DNA from: Clostridia bacterium
GTDB taxonomy: Bacteria; Bacillota; Clostridia; Acetivibrionales; DSM-2933
NCBI GenBank assembly: GCA_026418275.1
Contig: JAOABQ010000084.1
Coordinates: 62,001 to 126,000 of the forward strand
Direction: 5' to 3'
DNA: 64,000 nt
The translations under genes and the position numbers were made by a program. The notes below the pieces were generated by a model that did not search any database, was not told the origin of the DNA, and worked only from the letters and a program-made list of their open reading frames with translations. Shown one piece after another: positions 7,543 through 16,498 of this stretch (position 1 is the stretch's first letter; the number at the start of each line of letters is the position of its first letter).

Positions 7543-10020
7543 ATGGCTATTTCAAATGTATCCAATATGTTGAATAACAAAATGAGAATGACCGGCCTTT
7601 CTTCCGGGTTGGATATTGACGGCATGATTGAGAAACTCATGGCCGTCGAACGGTCGAAGGTGGATAAGATAAAGCAAAATAAAACCGTACTTGAATGGAA
7701 ACGGGATGACTATAGGTCCATTATCAGCACATTAAACGATTTGAGTTCTTCCTATTTTGATGTGTTAAAGCCCACTTCCAATTTAAGATCATCAACCGCT
7801 TTTAGTGCTTTCTCTACAACCTATAACGGATCTGCAACATCCAGTGTTTTTACAGCTACAGCGAATGCCTCTGCAACACCCGGAAGCTACACGATTACCG
7901 ATATAGCGCTGGCAAAGGCGGCCAGGGTAGAAGGTACGGCAGGCCTTGCTTCAGATGTAGTCAGTGCCCCTATAACCGATTTAAATATCAACAGCGGCAG
8001 CGATAACAATAAAATAACGGTAACACTTAACGGAACCAGCAAGGAAATTATGATTGCAAACAATCCCGGAAGTGTAACTGCCCTGAAGGATGATTTGCAA
8101 TCGAAGATCAATGCGGCCTTCGGTGACGCTAAAATAACGGTTGCGGTCACCGGTGCGGGGAACGACCAAATTAAGTTTACTACTGCGAGAACCACCGATT
8201 CCATGTCGATCGGCTTAGCCTATAACAGTGGAAAACCTGACATTTTTGGACCAAATTTAACCTCAGGAATCACATTAAATTCTCAAAACAATAAATTCAA
8301 GGTTTCGCTGGGAAGTACTACAAAAGACATTACGCTGGCTGCGGGATCATACGCTAATGCAGATGCGCTTTTGTCAGAGATACAAGGCAAGTTGGAAGCA
8401 GTACCTGAGTTTGCGGGAAAGATCCGGGTTTTAAACCAAAGTGGTGTTCTTTCACTAAAAGCCATCGGTACTGCAGGGAGTGCTACCGGTTCACTAGCAT
8501 CTCAAGATGTGTCTTCCGGAGCTACTGTAAATGCAGCGAACAAGAGTATGGATATAACGTTGGATGGTGTAACCAAAACCATCACATTAGATGAAAAGAC
8601 TTATACAAAGGATGAACTCTTAACGGCAATACAATCCAAGATGAATACCGCCTTCGGTTCAAATAAAGGAATGGTAAGTGTCAATGGCGCAAACCAGCTG
8701 AGGTTTGAAAGTATATCCTCTTCAACTTCCGTATCAACTTCCTTGAAGGAAAACGGAGGGCTTACAGCGTTAGGCTTCGAAACCGCCAACAGGTCGAATA
8801 AAATCAATACTCAGGCCAGTTTCAATGACATAAGAACTTTTTTTGATTCGGCGGCAGCCCCTTTTTCAGCCGGAGCTCCTGATGCGGATGGTTATGACAT
8901 TGAATTTACAATCAACAATAAATCCTTTAAATTCAAATCGGCATCCGACACAATCAATAGTATGATTGCAAAAGTAAATGCAGATACTACTGCCAATGTA
9001 ACAATGAAATATGATCAGTTAACAGATAAAATAACCGTTGAGTCAAAACAGGCAGGTGCTGCACAGAGAGTTCAGATTACCGAGCAGAACGGCAATTTGA
9101 TGGCGGTTTTGGGCTTGAAAGACCAAAATGTGACAGGGTCAGACGCCAAAGTGTCGATTAACGGTCAGGTGGTTGAGCGTCCAACCAATAGCTTTACAGT
9201 GAACGGCATTAACTTTGATATAAAGGATACCAATGCAGGACCTATTACATTAAATATTGCATCGGACACTTCAAAAGTAGTTGATTTAGTCAAAGGGTTT
9301 GTTACAAAATATAATGAAGTCTTGGACAAAATCAATGGAAAATTGGAGGAAAAAAGATATAAGGAATATGTCCCCTTATCGGATGCACAAAAGGAAGCCA
9401 TGAAGGAAGGGGATATTAAGCTGTGGGAGGAAAAGGGTAAGTCCGGTCTTCTACGTGCTGACCCCATATTAAGCGGGATTGTTAACAACATGAGAAAAGC
9501 CCTTTACGATAGTGTTGGCGGGGTATCGGTAAATTTATCATCCATAGGGATTAAAACAGGGTCCTATTCCGATAAGGGTAAACTCATTATTGACGAGGCC
9601 AAATTAAAAACAGCCATTACGGAAAACCCGGAACAAGTAATTAATCTTTTTACAAAAGATGATTCTGGGTATTCCTATAACGATACACTGAATGATTCTT
9701 CAAAAAGAACCGCAAGATACAATGCATCCGGGATTGCACAAAGGCTTTATGATGTTATTCAGGATAATATCCGCATCACAAGAGATACCGGAGGATATAA
9801 GGGCAAGCTTTTGGAAAAGGCAGGGAAGGTAGGAGATACGTCGGAATTTGCCAATACACTGTATAAAGAAATAGAGGATCAGGAAGAACTGATTGACAAG
9901 ATCAATATAAAGCTTTATGACAAGGAAACAAGATATTATAAGAAATTTACTTCACTTGAAAGAATCCTTTCGCAGATGAACGCTCAAGGAAGCTGGCTGA
10001 GTTCACAGACTGGAGGTTAG
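7543..10020 (+). CDS. fliD: Flagellar hook-associated protein 2 / filament cap FliD
   Basis: FliD forms the cap on the growing filament and guides flagellin subunits into place outside the cell. Seen here: the N-terminal FliD domain with 'MTGLSSGLDIDGMIEKLMAVER' style opening (residues about 14-35), three repeated flagellin-hook-like segments in the middle ('ITVTLNGTSKEI', 'FKVSLGSTTKDI', 'MDITLDGVTKTI'), and a C-terminal FliD domain (about 570-800) with 'VVDLVKGFVTKYNEVLDKIN' and the terminal 'MNAQGSWLSSQTGG' coil. At 825 residues it is longer than most (roughly 450-700), explained by the repeated middle domains. RBS AAAGGAGG is 8 nt upstream. It is followed at once by its chaperone-like partners fliS and the FlgN-like gene. 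Confidence 0.93.
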   Translation: MAISNVSNMLNNKMRMTGLSSGLDIDGMIEKLMAVERSKVDKIKQNKTVLEWKRDDYRSIISTLNDLSSSYFDVLKPTSNLRSSTAFSAFSTTYNGSATSSVFTATANASATPGSYTITDIALAKAARVEGTAGLASDVVSAPITDLNINSGSDNNKITVTLNGTSKEIMIANNPGSVTALKDDLQSKINAAFGDAKITVAVTGAGNDQIKFTTARTTDSMSIGLAYNSGKPDIFGPNLTSGITLNSQNNKFKVSLGSTTKDITLAAGSYANADALLSEIQGKLEAVPEFAGKIRVLNQSGVLSLKAIGTAGSATGSLASQDVSSGATVNAANKSMDITLDGVTKTITLDEKTYTKDELLTAIQSKMNTAFGSNKGMVSVNGANQLRFESISSSTSVSTSLKENGGLTALGFETANRSNKINTQASFNDIRTFFDSAAAPFSAGAPDADGYDIEFTINNKSFKFKSASDTINSMIAKVNADTTANVTMKYDQLTDKITVESKQAGAAQRVQITEQNGNLMAVLGLKDQNVTGSDAKVSINGQVVERPTNSFTVNGINFDIKDTNAGPITLNIASDTSKVVDLVKGFVTKYNEVLDKINGKLEEKRYKEYVPLSDAQKEAMKEGDIKLWEEKGKSGLLRADPILSGIVNNMRKALYDSVGGVSVNLSSIGIKTGSYSDKGKLIIDEAKLKTAITENPEQVINLFTKDDSGYSYNDTLNDSSKRTARYNASGIAQRLYDVIQDNIRITRDTGGYKGKLLEKAGKVGDTSEFANTLYKEIEDQEELIDKINIKLYDKETRYYKKFTSLERILSQMNAQGSWLSSQTGG

Positions 10021-10069
10021 GGCAAATCGTTAAAGCAAATAAAAATCTATCGTTGTGGAGGGATATCTT

Positions 10070-10474
10070 ATGACCCTAAATAATGCTTATAATCAGTACA
10101 AGGAAAATTCAGTGTACACAGCAAGTCCAGAAGAATTGACTCTAATGCTTTATAACGGTCTGATCAAATTTCTTATGCAGGCCCAGCTTGCAATTGACGA
10201 AAAGGATATTCAAAAGGCAAACACCAGTATTATTAGGAGCCAGGACATTATTTTTGAATTTCAATCCACACTGGATATGACCTATGAGATTTCACACAAT
10301 CTTGCACTGATGTATGAGTATATGAACCGGCGCCTGATCCAGGCAAATATAAAAAAGGATAAGGAAATTGTAGAAGAGGTCTTAGGATATGCCAGGGAAC
10401 TGAGAGATACCTGGCAGCAAGCGATGAAAATTGCGAAACAGCAGCAGGGTGGAGCAAGGCAGGTTGCTAAATAG
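10070..10474 (+). CDS. fliS: Flagellin export chaperone FliS
   Basis: FliS binds the disordered C terminus of flagellin in the cytoplasm and keeps it unpolymerised until export. The 134-residue protein is all-helical, with the family opening 'NAYNQYKENSVYTASPEEL' followed by 'LMLYNGLIKFLMQA', and the later 'YMNRRLIQANIKKD'. Start: GGAGG at 10057-10061 precedes ATG 10070; the in-frame GTG at 10055 would overlap the RBS. Third gene of the sigma-28 operon. Confidence 0.93.
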   Translation: MTLNNAYNQYKENSVYTASPEELTLMLYNGLIKFLMQAQLAIDEKDIQKANTSIIRSQDIIFEFQSTLDMTYEISHNLALMYEYMNRRLIQANIKKDKEIVEEVLGYARELRDTWQQAMKIAKQQQGGARQVAK

Positions 10475-10544
10475 TACACCTGGAGTTAAATTTTAGTCTT
10501 TCAAAATGCCTGGGATTAGGGTAAAATGAGGCTATATATAGGAT

Positions 10545-10576
10545 GGTTATTTCGTGTGTAGGATTCCGGAATAGCC
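10545..10576 (+). other. Possible RNA hairpin between fliS and the FlgN-like gene
   Basis: GGTTATTTCG (10545-10554) can pair with CGGAATAGCC (10567-10576) using two G-U pairs. No T-run follows, so it does not look like a terminator; an mRNA-processing or stability role is possible. The surrounding 169-nt gap holds no other recognisable feature. Confidence 0.3.
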
Positions 10577-10643
10577 AAAACGGAAAAAATAATTGGTTTG
10601 GGTGTCTAGACGGTTTGCTGTATCAGAGATAGGAGAACGTATT

Positions 10644-11129
10644 ATGGAAAATACACCTCAAAAATATATAGACCGGCTTCGTGAGATTTCAGGCAAGAAA
10701 CGCTTGTTACTTAAGGATATGGTGGAAATCACAAAAAAACAATCCACTGCAGTCCATGAGGATGGCATTGAGGAACTTGAGAAGCTGGTAAATCAAAAGC
10801 AGGAAATTATTAATTCAATCAATGAAACGGATGATCAGTTTAATGTCTATTTTCAAAGACTGAAATCCGAGTTAAAGGTGAAAAGCCTTGATGAAATTAA
10901 AAAGCCCGGTTTGAATGGCGTTAAGGAACTGCAGGAAATCATCGATTCAATCATGAAAATGATTAATGAGATAAGTACGATGGAAAAGCAAAACAGTACA
11001 AAGGTAAAAAGCCTTTTAGATGAATTTAGTGAAAAAATTAAAAAAGTCAGCGAAGGAAAAAAGATTAACTCCGCTTATAAACCGGTAGTTAAACAAACCG
11101 CTTCCTATTTTATCGATCAAAAAAAATGA
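10644..11129 (+). CDS. FlgN-family flagellar chaperone-like protein
   Basis: A 161-residue, almost entirely helical, highly charged protein. The pattern of long coiled helices ('LREISGKKRLLLKDMVEITKKQ', 'LVNQKQEIINSINETDDQF', 'LQEIIDSIMKMINEISTMEKQN') matches the FlgN family, which chaperones hook-filament junction proteins FlgK and FlgL; FliT-like function for FliD is also possible given the position. Start chosen at ATG 10644 because of AGGAGA 10 nt upstream; a longer in-frame start at 10593 lacks a ribosome binding site. Last gene of the flaG operon. Confidence 0.7.
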   Translation: MENTPQKYIDRLREISGKKRLLLKDMVEITKKQSTAVHEDGIEELEKLVNQKQEIINSINETDDQFNVYFQRLKSELKVKSLDEIKKPGLNGVKELQEIIDSIMKMINEISTMEKQNSTKVKSLLDEFSEKIKKVSEGKKINSAYKPVVKQTASYFIDQKK

Positions 11130-11160
11130 ACAGGAATGCTCCCCATTTCATTCCTGTTCA
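11127..11160 (-). terminator. Terminator for the minus-strand FliD-like gene
   Basis: A 12-bp perfect stem pairs TGAACAGGAATG (11127-11138) with CATTCCTGTTCA (11149-11160). Read on the minus strand it is followed directly by seven T residues, making a classic intrinsic terminator for the gene at 11176-12435. The left arm overlaps the stop codon of the plus-strand FlgN-like gene, so the hairpin is shared by convergent genes. Confidence 0.85.
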
Positions 11161-11175
11161 TCCTAAAAAACTCAT

Positions 11176-12435
11176 CTACAATAAGGTATCTACTGAGAGT
11201 CCTCTATAAATATTTAAAGCATTTAGCTGGCGGTTCCCAGAGTGGTTGTAAAGCACTGAGGGATTGCCTTCTAAAAAAGCGTTACCGGCATATCTCATAG
11301 GAGAGGTCAATACATTATTACTCTTTAAGTAAGCTTTGTCGGCGATTCCGGCCAAAACACCTCTTACTTTTGAAACATTCTCGTTTAACACTTTGTCCAG
11401 TTTCTGATCGTCAACCGAAAGTGTCCGGTCATTGTTTACCAATATCCCGATGCTTTGCAGGGATGTTTTCCGTAGGGTTATAATATCGGAAAATTCCTTT
11501 CCGAGTTTTTGTGCACTTCCTAAGGAGCTGGAATAGGAGTTGGTCAAATCAGTTATTTTATTAAAACTGGTTACAAAATCCTTGATATCCGATTTAATAG
11601 CCTTAGTATCTGCCGCAACTTTGAGCTCAATATCCTTTCCTTCGCCTTTATGTAGTACTGCTGTTACCTTACCGTTATCAAGGCTTATTGAATTGTTCTG
11701 AGATATATAATCTTTGCCATTTACTTTATACACCGCATTCTGTGAATTTGACGAGATATTTTGAATTCCTGAAACAGCGGCAGCGTTTCCTTGAATCCCG
11801 GTAATGGTAAATGCATGGTCGGTACCTGTTTTATCCGAAGTAATTTTAAGATAGCTTTTGCCGCTTTTTGCATCCGAAATAACGTTTGCTGTGACTCCTT
11901 GTCTGGAATAATTGATTGCTTTTGCCATGCCTTCAAGGCTTTGTTTATTGTTAGCATCTTTTCCAACAGCAAAGGATATGTTTTTTGCTTCCTTATTACC
12001 CACTTTAAGAGAGAAGGTATGGTTTCCTGCTGTTATAGAGGACGCTGTATTGGAATCCAAACTAAGTCCGGTATTTACCTGTGATTTTGCAATTTGTGCA
12101 ATATTTAAAGTATAGTTGTAGAAACCTGCTGTGGAGGTAGCAGACCCGGTAACTCCAGTGCTGTCGCTGGATAAAACGGTTTTCTGGTTATAGCTGGAGT
12201 CGGAGCTTTTGGAAAGCAGTGGTTTGGCATTGACTTTAAGATCGGTTACGGTGCTGTTTAAAGAGGACAAATAAGAAGATGTAATATCTTGTAGCTTTCT
12301 TGCAAAAGTATCCGAATAAACTTTACTTGCGGCTGATCCGTAAATTAAGTTAGAAACCGGGTTAACCTCGTGGCTCTTTAGTGGTGAATGAAAAGCGCTG
12401 CTTAAGCTGGAAAATCCATAAATGGAACCTGCCAT
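11176..12435 (-). CDS. Short FliD-like flagellar cap/hook-associated protein
   Basis: A 419-residue protein with FliD-type features: a middle hook-like region ('YTLNIAQIAKSQVN', 'HTFSLKVGNKEAKNISFAV') and a FliD_C-like part ('IKSDIKDFVTSFNKITDLTN', 'SLQSIGILVNNDRTLSVDDQKL'). The classical N-terminal cap motif is replaced by 'MAGSIYGFSSLSSAF' and the C-terminal coil is short, so it is half the size of the operon FliD. It lies on the opposite strand and has its own signals: GAGGTG RBS, and TATAAT on the minus strand at 12486-12481. It may be an alternative cap, a junction protein, or an adhesin-like relative; family membership is fairly sure, role is not. Confidence 0.7.
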   Translation of the reverse strand: MAGSIYGFSSLSSAFHSPLKSHEVNPVSNLIYGSAASKVYSDTFARKLQDITSSYLSSLNSTVTDLKVNAKPLLSKSSDSSYNQKTVLSSDSTGVTGSATSTAGFYNYTLNIAQIAKSQVNTGLSLDSNTASSITAGNHTFSLKVGNKEAKNISFAVGKDANNKQSLEGMAKAINYSRQGVTANVISDAKSGKSYLKITSDKTGTDHAFTITGIQGNAAAVSGIQNISSNSQNAVYKVNGKDYISQNNSISLDNGKVTAVLHKGEGKDIELKVAADTKAIKSDIKDFVTSFNKITDLTNSYSSSLGSAQKLGKEFSDIITLRKTSLQSIGILVNNDRTLSVDDQKLDKVLNENVSKVRGVLAGIADKAYLKSNNVLTSPMRYAGNAFLEGNPSVLYNHSGNRQLNALNIYRGLSVDTLL

Positions 12436-12608
12436 ACAAACACCTCACAGAAAAAAGAAAGGAAATATTTATTTAATTTTATTATAACATAAAGAATTCA
12501 CAAAATAAATAATTAGATCGTGAAAATGATTTTGTATGGAAAAATTCAATTTTCAAGATATTAAATTAAGGAAATTGAAGCGTGATGTAAAATCTTTATC
12601 ACGTTCAA

Positions 12609-12714
12609 TATATAGATGATGCAAAAAACATTTTACATTTGTCTATCGCAATCATCGTTAAAATCATTCGCTGAATGCTCTGCCAAACGTAAAGTTTTTA
12701 ATGCAATCTATATA
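12609..12714. repeat. 106-bp palindromic repeat element, copy 1
   Basis: An imperfect inverted repeat with perfect 9-bp ends, TATATAGAT (12609-12617) and ATCTATATA (12706-12714). The arms extend inward for about 30 bp with mismatches, and an inner stem (GCAATCATCG with CGCTGAATGC, 8 of 10 pairs) caps the structure. The same 106-bp unit, without gaps and about 86% identical by my hand count, occurs at 44624-44729. It lies in the 369-bp gap between the FliD-like gene and tRNA-Arg. No coding frame. It could be a MITE-like element or a structured RNA; the sequence alone does not decide. Confidence 0.8.
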
Positions 12715-12804
12715 GATGTGAAAATTTTAGAAAAATAAACATAAATATATAGTTGATTTTTTTTTAGATTTATATTATCATATTATGTGTTGCTAATTTA
12801 ATAT

Positions 12805-12881
12805 GCGCCCATAGCTCAACTGGATAGAGCGTTTGACTACGGATCAAAAGGCTGCGGGTTCAAATCCTACTGGGCGCGCCA
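12805..12881 (+). tRNA. tRNA-Arg (anticodon ACG)
   Basis: A complete cloverleaf can be drawn: acceptor GCGCCCA (12805-12811) with TGGGCGC (12871-12877), D stem GCTC/GAGC, anticodon stem TTTGA/TCAAA around the loop CTACGGA (anticodon ACG, read as ICG after A34 modification), and T stem GCGGG/CCTAC around TTCAAAT with one mismatch and one G-U pair. Discriminator G and an encoded CCA complete the gene. tRNA-Arg genes are frequent integrase attachment sites, and an integrase remnant follows about 140 bp downstream. Confidence 0.95.
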
Positions 12882-12889
12882 AAATAGAT

Positions 12890-12923
12890 AAGTCCTTGCT
12901 AAGCAAGGGCTTATTTGTTTTTC
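12890..12923 (+). terminator. Terminator after tRNA-Arg
   Basis: A 10-bp stem AAGTCCTTGC / GCAAGGGCTT with a TAA loop, followed by a T-rich tail (TTATTTGTTTTT). Confidence 0.85.
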
Positions 12924-13019
12924 TAGGACTTAAAACGACGTTAGATTTTTTAGAGATTTTTGCCTGATCAAAAGGCTAAAGCCATTTCCTAAAATGTATT
13001 TTTGAAAGGATATGGTATT

Positions 13020-13634
13020 ATGAAAATTACGATGCAAGTACAGCAACCAAATCTAAAGCTTAGGGAAATGTTTGATATTTTTATGAAGCATTGCAAGGTT
13101 AAAAACCTCTCTGAAAGTACCCTTGAATATTATGAATACCATTGCAAAAATTTCATCTGCTATTTTGGTAATGAAAGCTTAATTAATACTATTAATGATA
13201 ATATTATTGAAGATTATACCTTGAAATTAAAAGAACATAATCAAAGTTCCATCTCTGTAAACACTTCCTTAAGGGCTGTTAGGGCTTTTCTATACCTTGC
13301 AATGGAAAAGGGATATATGAGTAAGTTTTCGATATCTTTAATCAAAGCAGAAAAGAAAATTAAGGAAACTTATACAGACTATGAACTAAAACTAATACTT
13401 AAAAAGCCGGATATAAAAAAATGCACATTCAAGGAATATAGAAACTGGGTGATTATAAATTATCTATTAGCCACCGGGAATAGGCTTTCAACAGTTATTA
13501 ATATTAAGACTAAAGATATTGATTTTGCGAATGAATGTATTACCCTTCAAAAAACAAAAAGTAAACGACAGCAGATAATGGGGCATAATCAACATTTGCA
13601 ACTAATTATTGAACATTATGTCGAAAAATGGTAA
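13020..13634 (+). pseudogene. Tyrosine recombinase/integrase, C-terminal catalytic part missing
   Basis: The N-terminal SAM-like DNA-binding domain (about residues 10-100: 'FDIFMKHCKVKNLSESTLEYY', 'SVNTSLRAVRAFLYLAMEKGY') and the first part of the catalytic domain with the first active-site arginine (LLATGNRLSTVINIKTKDIDF) are present. The protein stops at residue 204; the HxxR box, the second His/Trp and the nucleophilic Tyr are absent, so it cannot cut DNA. Family members run about 290-330 residues. GAAAGGA places the start at ATG 13020 rather than the TTG at 13002. Its position downstream of tRNA-Arg points to an old integrative element. Confidence 0.75.
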
Positions 13635-14376
13635 TATACATAAATAGATACAGTTCATTTGATAATTGTTCTATAATAAAAGGGTTTAATATTCTTATTG
13701 TGCATTATAAAAATCTTTGTGGGGTGTAGTTGTATAATGGATAAGATGAGTTTCTTAAGTATATTGCTAGTATCAGTTTCAGAAGCAATATGTAATATTT
13801 TTGTAGGTTTTGTCCTAACAGGGCAAAGAAATAAGTTGTATCTAAATGATTTTTTGGGAGTGTAAATAATTCTGTGGTGCGTCCGGGAAAGGACATATAG
13901 TTTAACAGGTGGAAATCCTGTCTGGTAATCCATAAGTCGTGGAACCAGTAGCGAGTCTTGGAGCATTATGAGTAATCATACTGTTTAAGCGTAGACAGTC
14001 AGGTGACAGGCCAGAAACCAGAAATGGTGAGTGATTGAGCCACGAAAATTTTACAAATTCGGGAGGGCTGACTGGGTCACAGACCAGGAAAGCAACACCT
14101 AACCATGCGATAATGACGAGGATGAATTAGGCCTCCCCGGGGTCAGAGAGCCGGGCATGTTACACAATGACTATATGGAAACCCGGGAGACCCTGATATC
14201 TCTTGTATACAAGTATGGGGTACAACTGATAAAAAAGGAGGAACCCAAATAGGTATCAGGGAGTCGGATAACCTCATATGTACCCGAGAAACCAAGTAAC
14301 TTTGGTGGAGGGAAGGAGATTACATGTAATTGGTCTTGTTTAAGGAAACATTACTACACGCAGGGGTAGAGGAATA

Positions 14377-15681
14377 ATGGAAACGAAATTATCAAGAATA
14401 GCAGAAGTTGCTAAACAGAAGCCAAAAGAATCATTCACATCACTGTTTCACCTACTGAATTACGAAATGCTATACCAATGTCATAGAGAATTAGAATCTG
14501 GTAAAGCAAGCGGAATCGATGGAGTTACAAAAAATCAATACACTCAAAACCTTAGCGAGAATCTAACCAACCTTGTAAATCGGCTTAAAACAATGAACTA
14601 CAAACCTCAACCAGCTTTAAGAATATATATACCTAAAGGGAATGGAAAAGAAATGAGACCCTTAGGTATAGCTACATATGAAGACAAAATAGTGCAGATG
14701 GGTCTAACGAAGGTTATAGAGACCATATACGAACAGGACTACCTAAGTTTTTCTTACGGATTCAGACCAAAAAGAAACTGCCATGACGCACTAAAGATGC
14801 TGAATAAGACAATCATGGAAGGAAAGATAAACTATATTGTCGATGCAGATATAAAAGGGTTCTTTAATAATGTGAGCCATGAATGGACAATGAAGTTCCT
14901 GGAATTAAGAATAAAAGACCCGAACATAAAAAGGTTGATAGTTCGATTTATGAAAGCTGGGATGGAAGAAAAGGGCATATTTGAGCCAACGGATACAGGG
15001 GTAGCACAAGGTTCGTGTCTTTCACCGCTATTAGCTAATGTCTACTTACACTATGTACTGGATCTATGGTTTGAAAAGGTAATTAAAAAGAATTGTAGAG
15101 GTCAAGCCGTAATAATAAGGTACTGCGATGATTTTGTATGCGGATTTCAATATAAGGAAGAAGCTGAGCAATTCTATAAAGCCCTTAAGGAAAGGCTTAA
15201 GAAATTTGATTTGGAGATAGCAGAAGAAAAGACAAAAATTATAGAGTTTGGTAGATTTGCTGAATGCGACAGAAAGAAACGTGGAGAAGATAAACCTGAG
15301 GTGTTTGATTTTCTAGGGTTTACTCATTACTGTAGTAAGAGCAAACAAGGAAAATTTAGAGTAAAAAGAAAAACAAGTAGGAAGAAGTTTACTGCAAAAA
15401 TCAAAGCGATGAAAGAATGGGTAAAATCTGTTAGAAATGAACATACGATACATCAAATATTTAAAAGAACGAAAGCGGTTTTAAATGGACACTTCAGATA
15501 TTACGGAATAACGGATAACTACCCAATGTTACAGCAATTTAAATACGAGGTCATTAAAGTTTTATTCAAATGGTTAAACAGAAGAAGTCAACGCAGGAGC
15601 TTCAACTCGGAGGACTTTAAGAAATACCTAAAACTGAATCCCTTGCCTTGCCCTAGAATATATGTGAATATAATGAGCTAA
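14377..15681 (+). CDS. ltrA: Group II intron reverse transcriptase/maturase
   Basis: Multifunctional intron protein: reverse transcribes intron RNA during retrohoming and helps splicing. The 434 residues contain the RT fingers and palm ('GKASGIDGVTKNQY', 'RIYIPKGNGKEMRPLGIATYEDKIVQ', 'YGFRPKRNCHDAL', 'DADIKGFFNNVSHEW', 'GVAQGSCLSPLLANVYLHYVLD'), the catalytic box as YCDD rather than the common YADD, and domain X/thumb to about residue 400. There is no HNH endonuclease domain, consistent with the length; such introns rely on other priming routes. The start ATG 14377 lies inside the intron after its structured 5' region. Confidence 0.93.
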   Translation: METKLSRIAEVAKQKPKESFTSLFHLLNYEMLYQCHRELESGKASGIDGVTKNQYTQNLSENLTNLVNRLKTMNYKPQPALRIYIPKGNGKEMRPLGIATYEDKIVQMGLTKVIETIYEQDYLSFSYGFRPKRNCHDALKMLNKTIMEGKINYIVDADIKGFFNNVSHEWTMKFLELRIKDPNIKRLIVRFMKAGMEEKGIFEPTDTGVAQGSCLSPLLANVYLHYVLDLWFEKVIKKNCRGQAVIIRYCDDFVCGFQYKEEAEQFYKALKERLKKFDLEIAEEKTKIIEFGRFAECDRKKRGEDKPEVFDFLGFTHYCSKSKQGKFRVKRKTSRKKFTAKIKAMKEWVKSVRNEHTIHQIFKRTKAVLNGHFRYYGITDNYPMLQQFKYEVIKVLFKWLNRRSQRRSFNSEDFKKYLKLNPLPCPRIYVNIMS

Positions 15682-15719
15682 TTATTTTCTGAAGCAACAA
15701 ACGTGAAAGGTTATGTGAA

Positions 15720-15791
15720 GAGCCGTATGCCTTAATTGGGCCCGTACGGTTCTGTGAGGAGTGAAGGCTGCGAAGCCTTCATTTACTCGAC
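15720..15791 (+). ncRNA. Group II intron domains V and VI
   Basis: Domain V is the 33-nt hairpin at 15720-15752, with arms GAGCCGTATG and CGTACGGTTC, the catalytic core of the ribozyme. Domain VI follows as a hairpin GAAGGCT-GCGA-AGCCTTC with an unpaired A/T bulge on its 3' side that would hold the branch-point adenosine. Confidence 0.85.
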
Positions 15792-15858
15792 TAAAGAGAA
15801 TTAAACATCTCCTTCTTGGCGAGAATTTGGATAAAAAGTTAAGGAGGAGATTTTATTT

Positions 15859-16227
15859 ATGTCAATCATGCCTAAAGAAGTTATTAGAGAGTTAATTCGT
15901 GAAAAAAATTTTAAAAACCCGGATGATATCCTGGCTACTTTGAAAGAAATGTTCCGTGAAGTACTTCAAGAATCACTTGAAGTCGACCTTGACGAAAAGT
16001 TGGGATATGAAAAGTACGATGTAGAAGCAAAAACATTAAAAGCAGGAACAAACAGCAGGAATGGATATTCAAAGAAGACTATAAAAACGCAGTTTGGTGA
16101 AGTTGATTTGAATATCCCACGAGACCGTAATGGAGAGTTCGAGCCGCAGACTATACCGAAGTACCAACGCAATGTTACAGGTATTGAGGAGAAGGTGCTA
16201 ACCCTGTATGCAGCTGGGTATATTTAA
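15859..16227 (+). pseudogene. IS256-family (mutator) transposase, N-terminal fragment
   Basis: 122 residues match the N terminus of IS256-family transposases: 'LKEMFREVLQESLEVDLDEKLGYEKYD', 'NSRNGYSKKTIKTQFGEVDLNIPRDRNGEFEP' pattern, and 'IEEKVLTLYAAGY'. Full-length enzymes have about 400 residues with the DDE catalytic core downstream; all of that is missing, so the gene is dead. The start has a strong RBS (AAGGAGGAG) and sits about 65 nt after the group II intron. Confidence 0.85.
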
Positions 16228-16498
16228 AAAGATAAACAATAAAATACTTGATAAAATTGAAAAATTAATATAAAATATAAACGCAAATGAAATGTGTGGA
16301 AAATAATAAGTTTTTTTGTAATTTGTGGAAGAATAAAACCGAAGCCTCAAATTGCACGTTTTCTCGACGGAAATCGACGATTTATAGGTTGCGGACACTT
16401 AGCTTTATTGCTGCTTTTCATAAAAAAGTTAAAATGGGGATATGTGGTGAATCTAATATAAAGTAACACAAAAATGTAAATATGGGTCGTCCCAGAAA
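16228..16498. other. Intergenic stretch with no recognised gene
   Basis: AT-rich sequence between two decayed transposase genes. I see no intact reading frame, RNA gene or terminal repeat. It probably contains the deletion scar of the IS256 element and the downstream flank of the IS630 remnant. Confidence 0.4.

Larger units (their letters stand above)
13877..15791 (+). mobile_element. Group II intron with intron-encoded reverse transcriptase
   Basis: The 5' boundary is GTGCGTC at 13877, the bacterial group II consensus. A roughly 500-nt structured, G-rich, non-coding region (domains I-III) leads to the reverse transcriptase gene at 14377-15681, and the 3' part carries domain V and domain VI ending near ACTCGAC at 15791. 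The 3' boundary was placed by the terminal AC and by continuity of the host IS256 left end; it could be off by a few bases. The element is probably intact and mobile, in contrast to its disrupted host. Insertion in another mobile element is a usual way for these introns to spread. Confidence 0.85.
13856..16227 (+). mobile_element. IS256-family element remnant interrupted by a group II intron
   Basis: The left end GGGAGTGTAAATAATTCTGTG (13856-13876) resembles IS256-family terminal sequences, and the 5' part of an IS256-type transposase gene begins at 15859. Between them sits a complete-looking group II intron (13877-15791). After removing the intron the left end joins to TAAAGAGAATTAAAC and runs about 65 bp to the transposase start, a normal spacing for these elements. 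The right end is not found; the transposase breaks off at 122 residues. The extent at the right is therefore uncertain. Confidence 0.65.

Noticed and set aside
13655-13966. Small minus-strand frames across the integrase/IS256 junction
   Set aside because: They cross the IS end and the 5' part of the group II intron, have no ribosome binding site and resemble no known protein.
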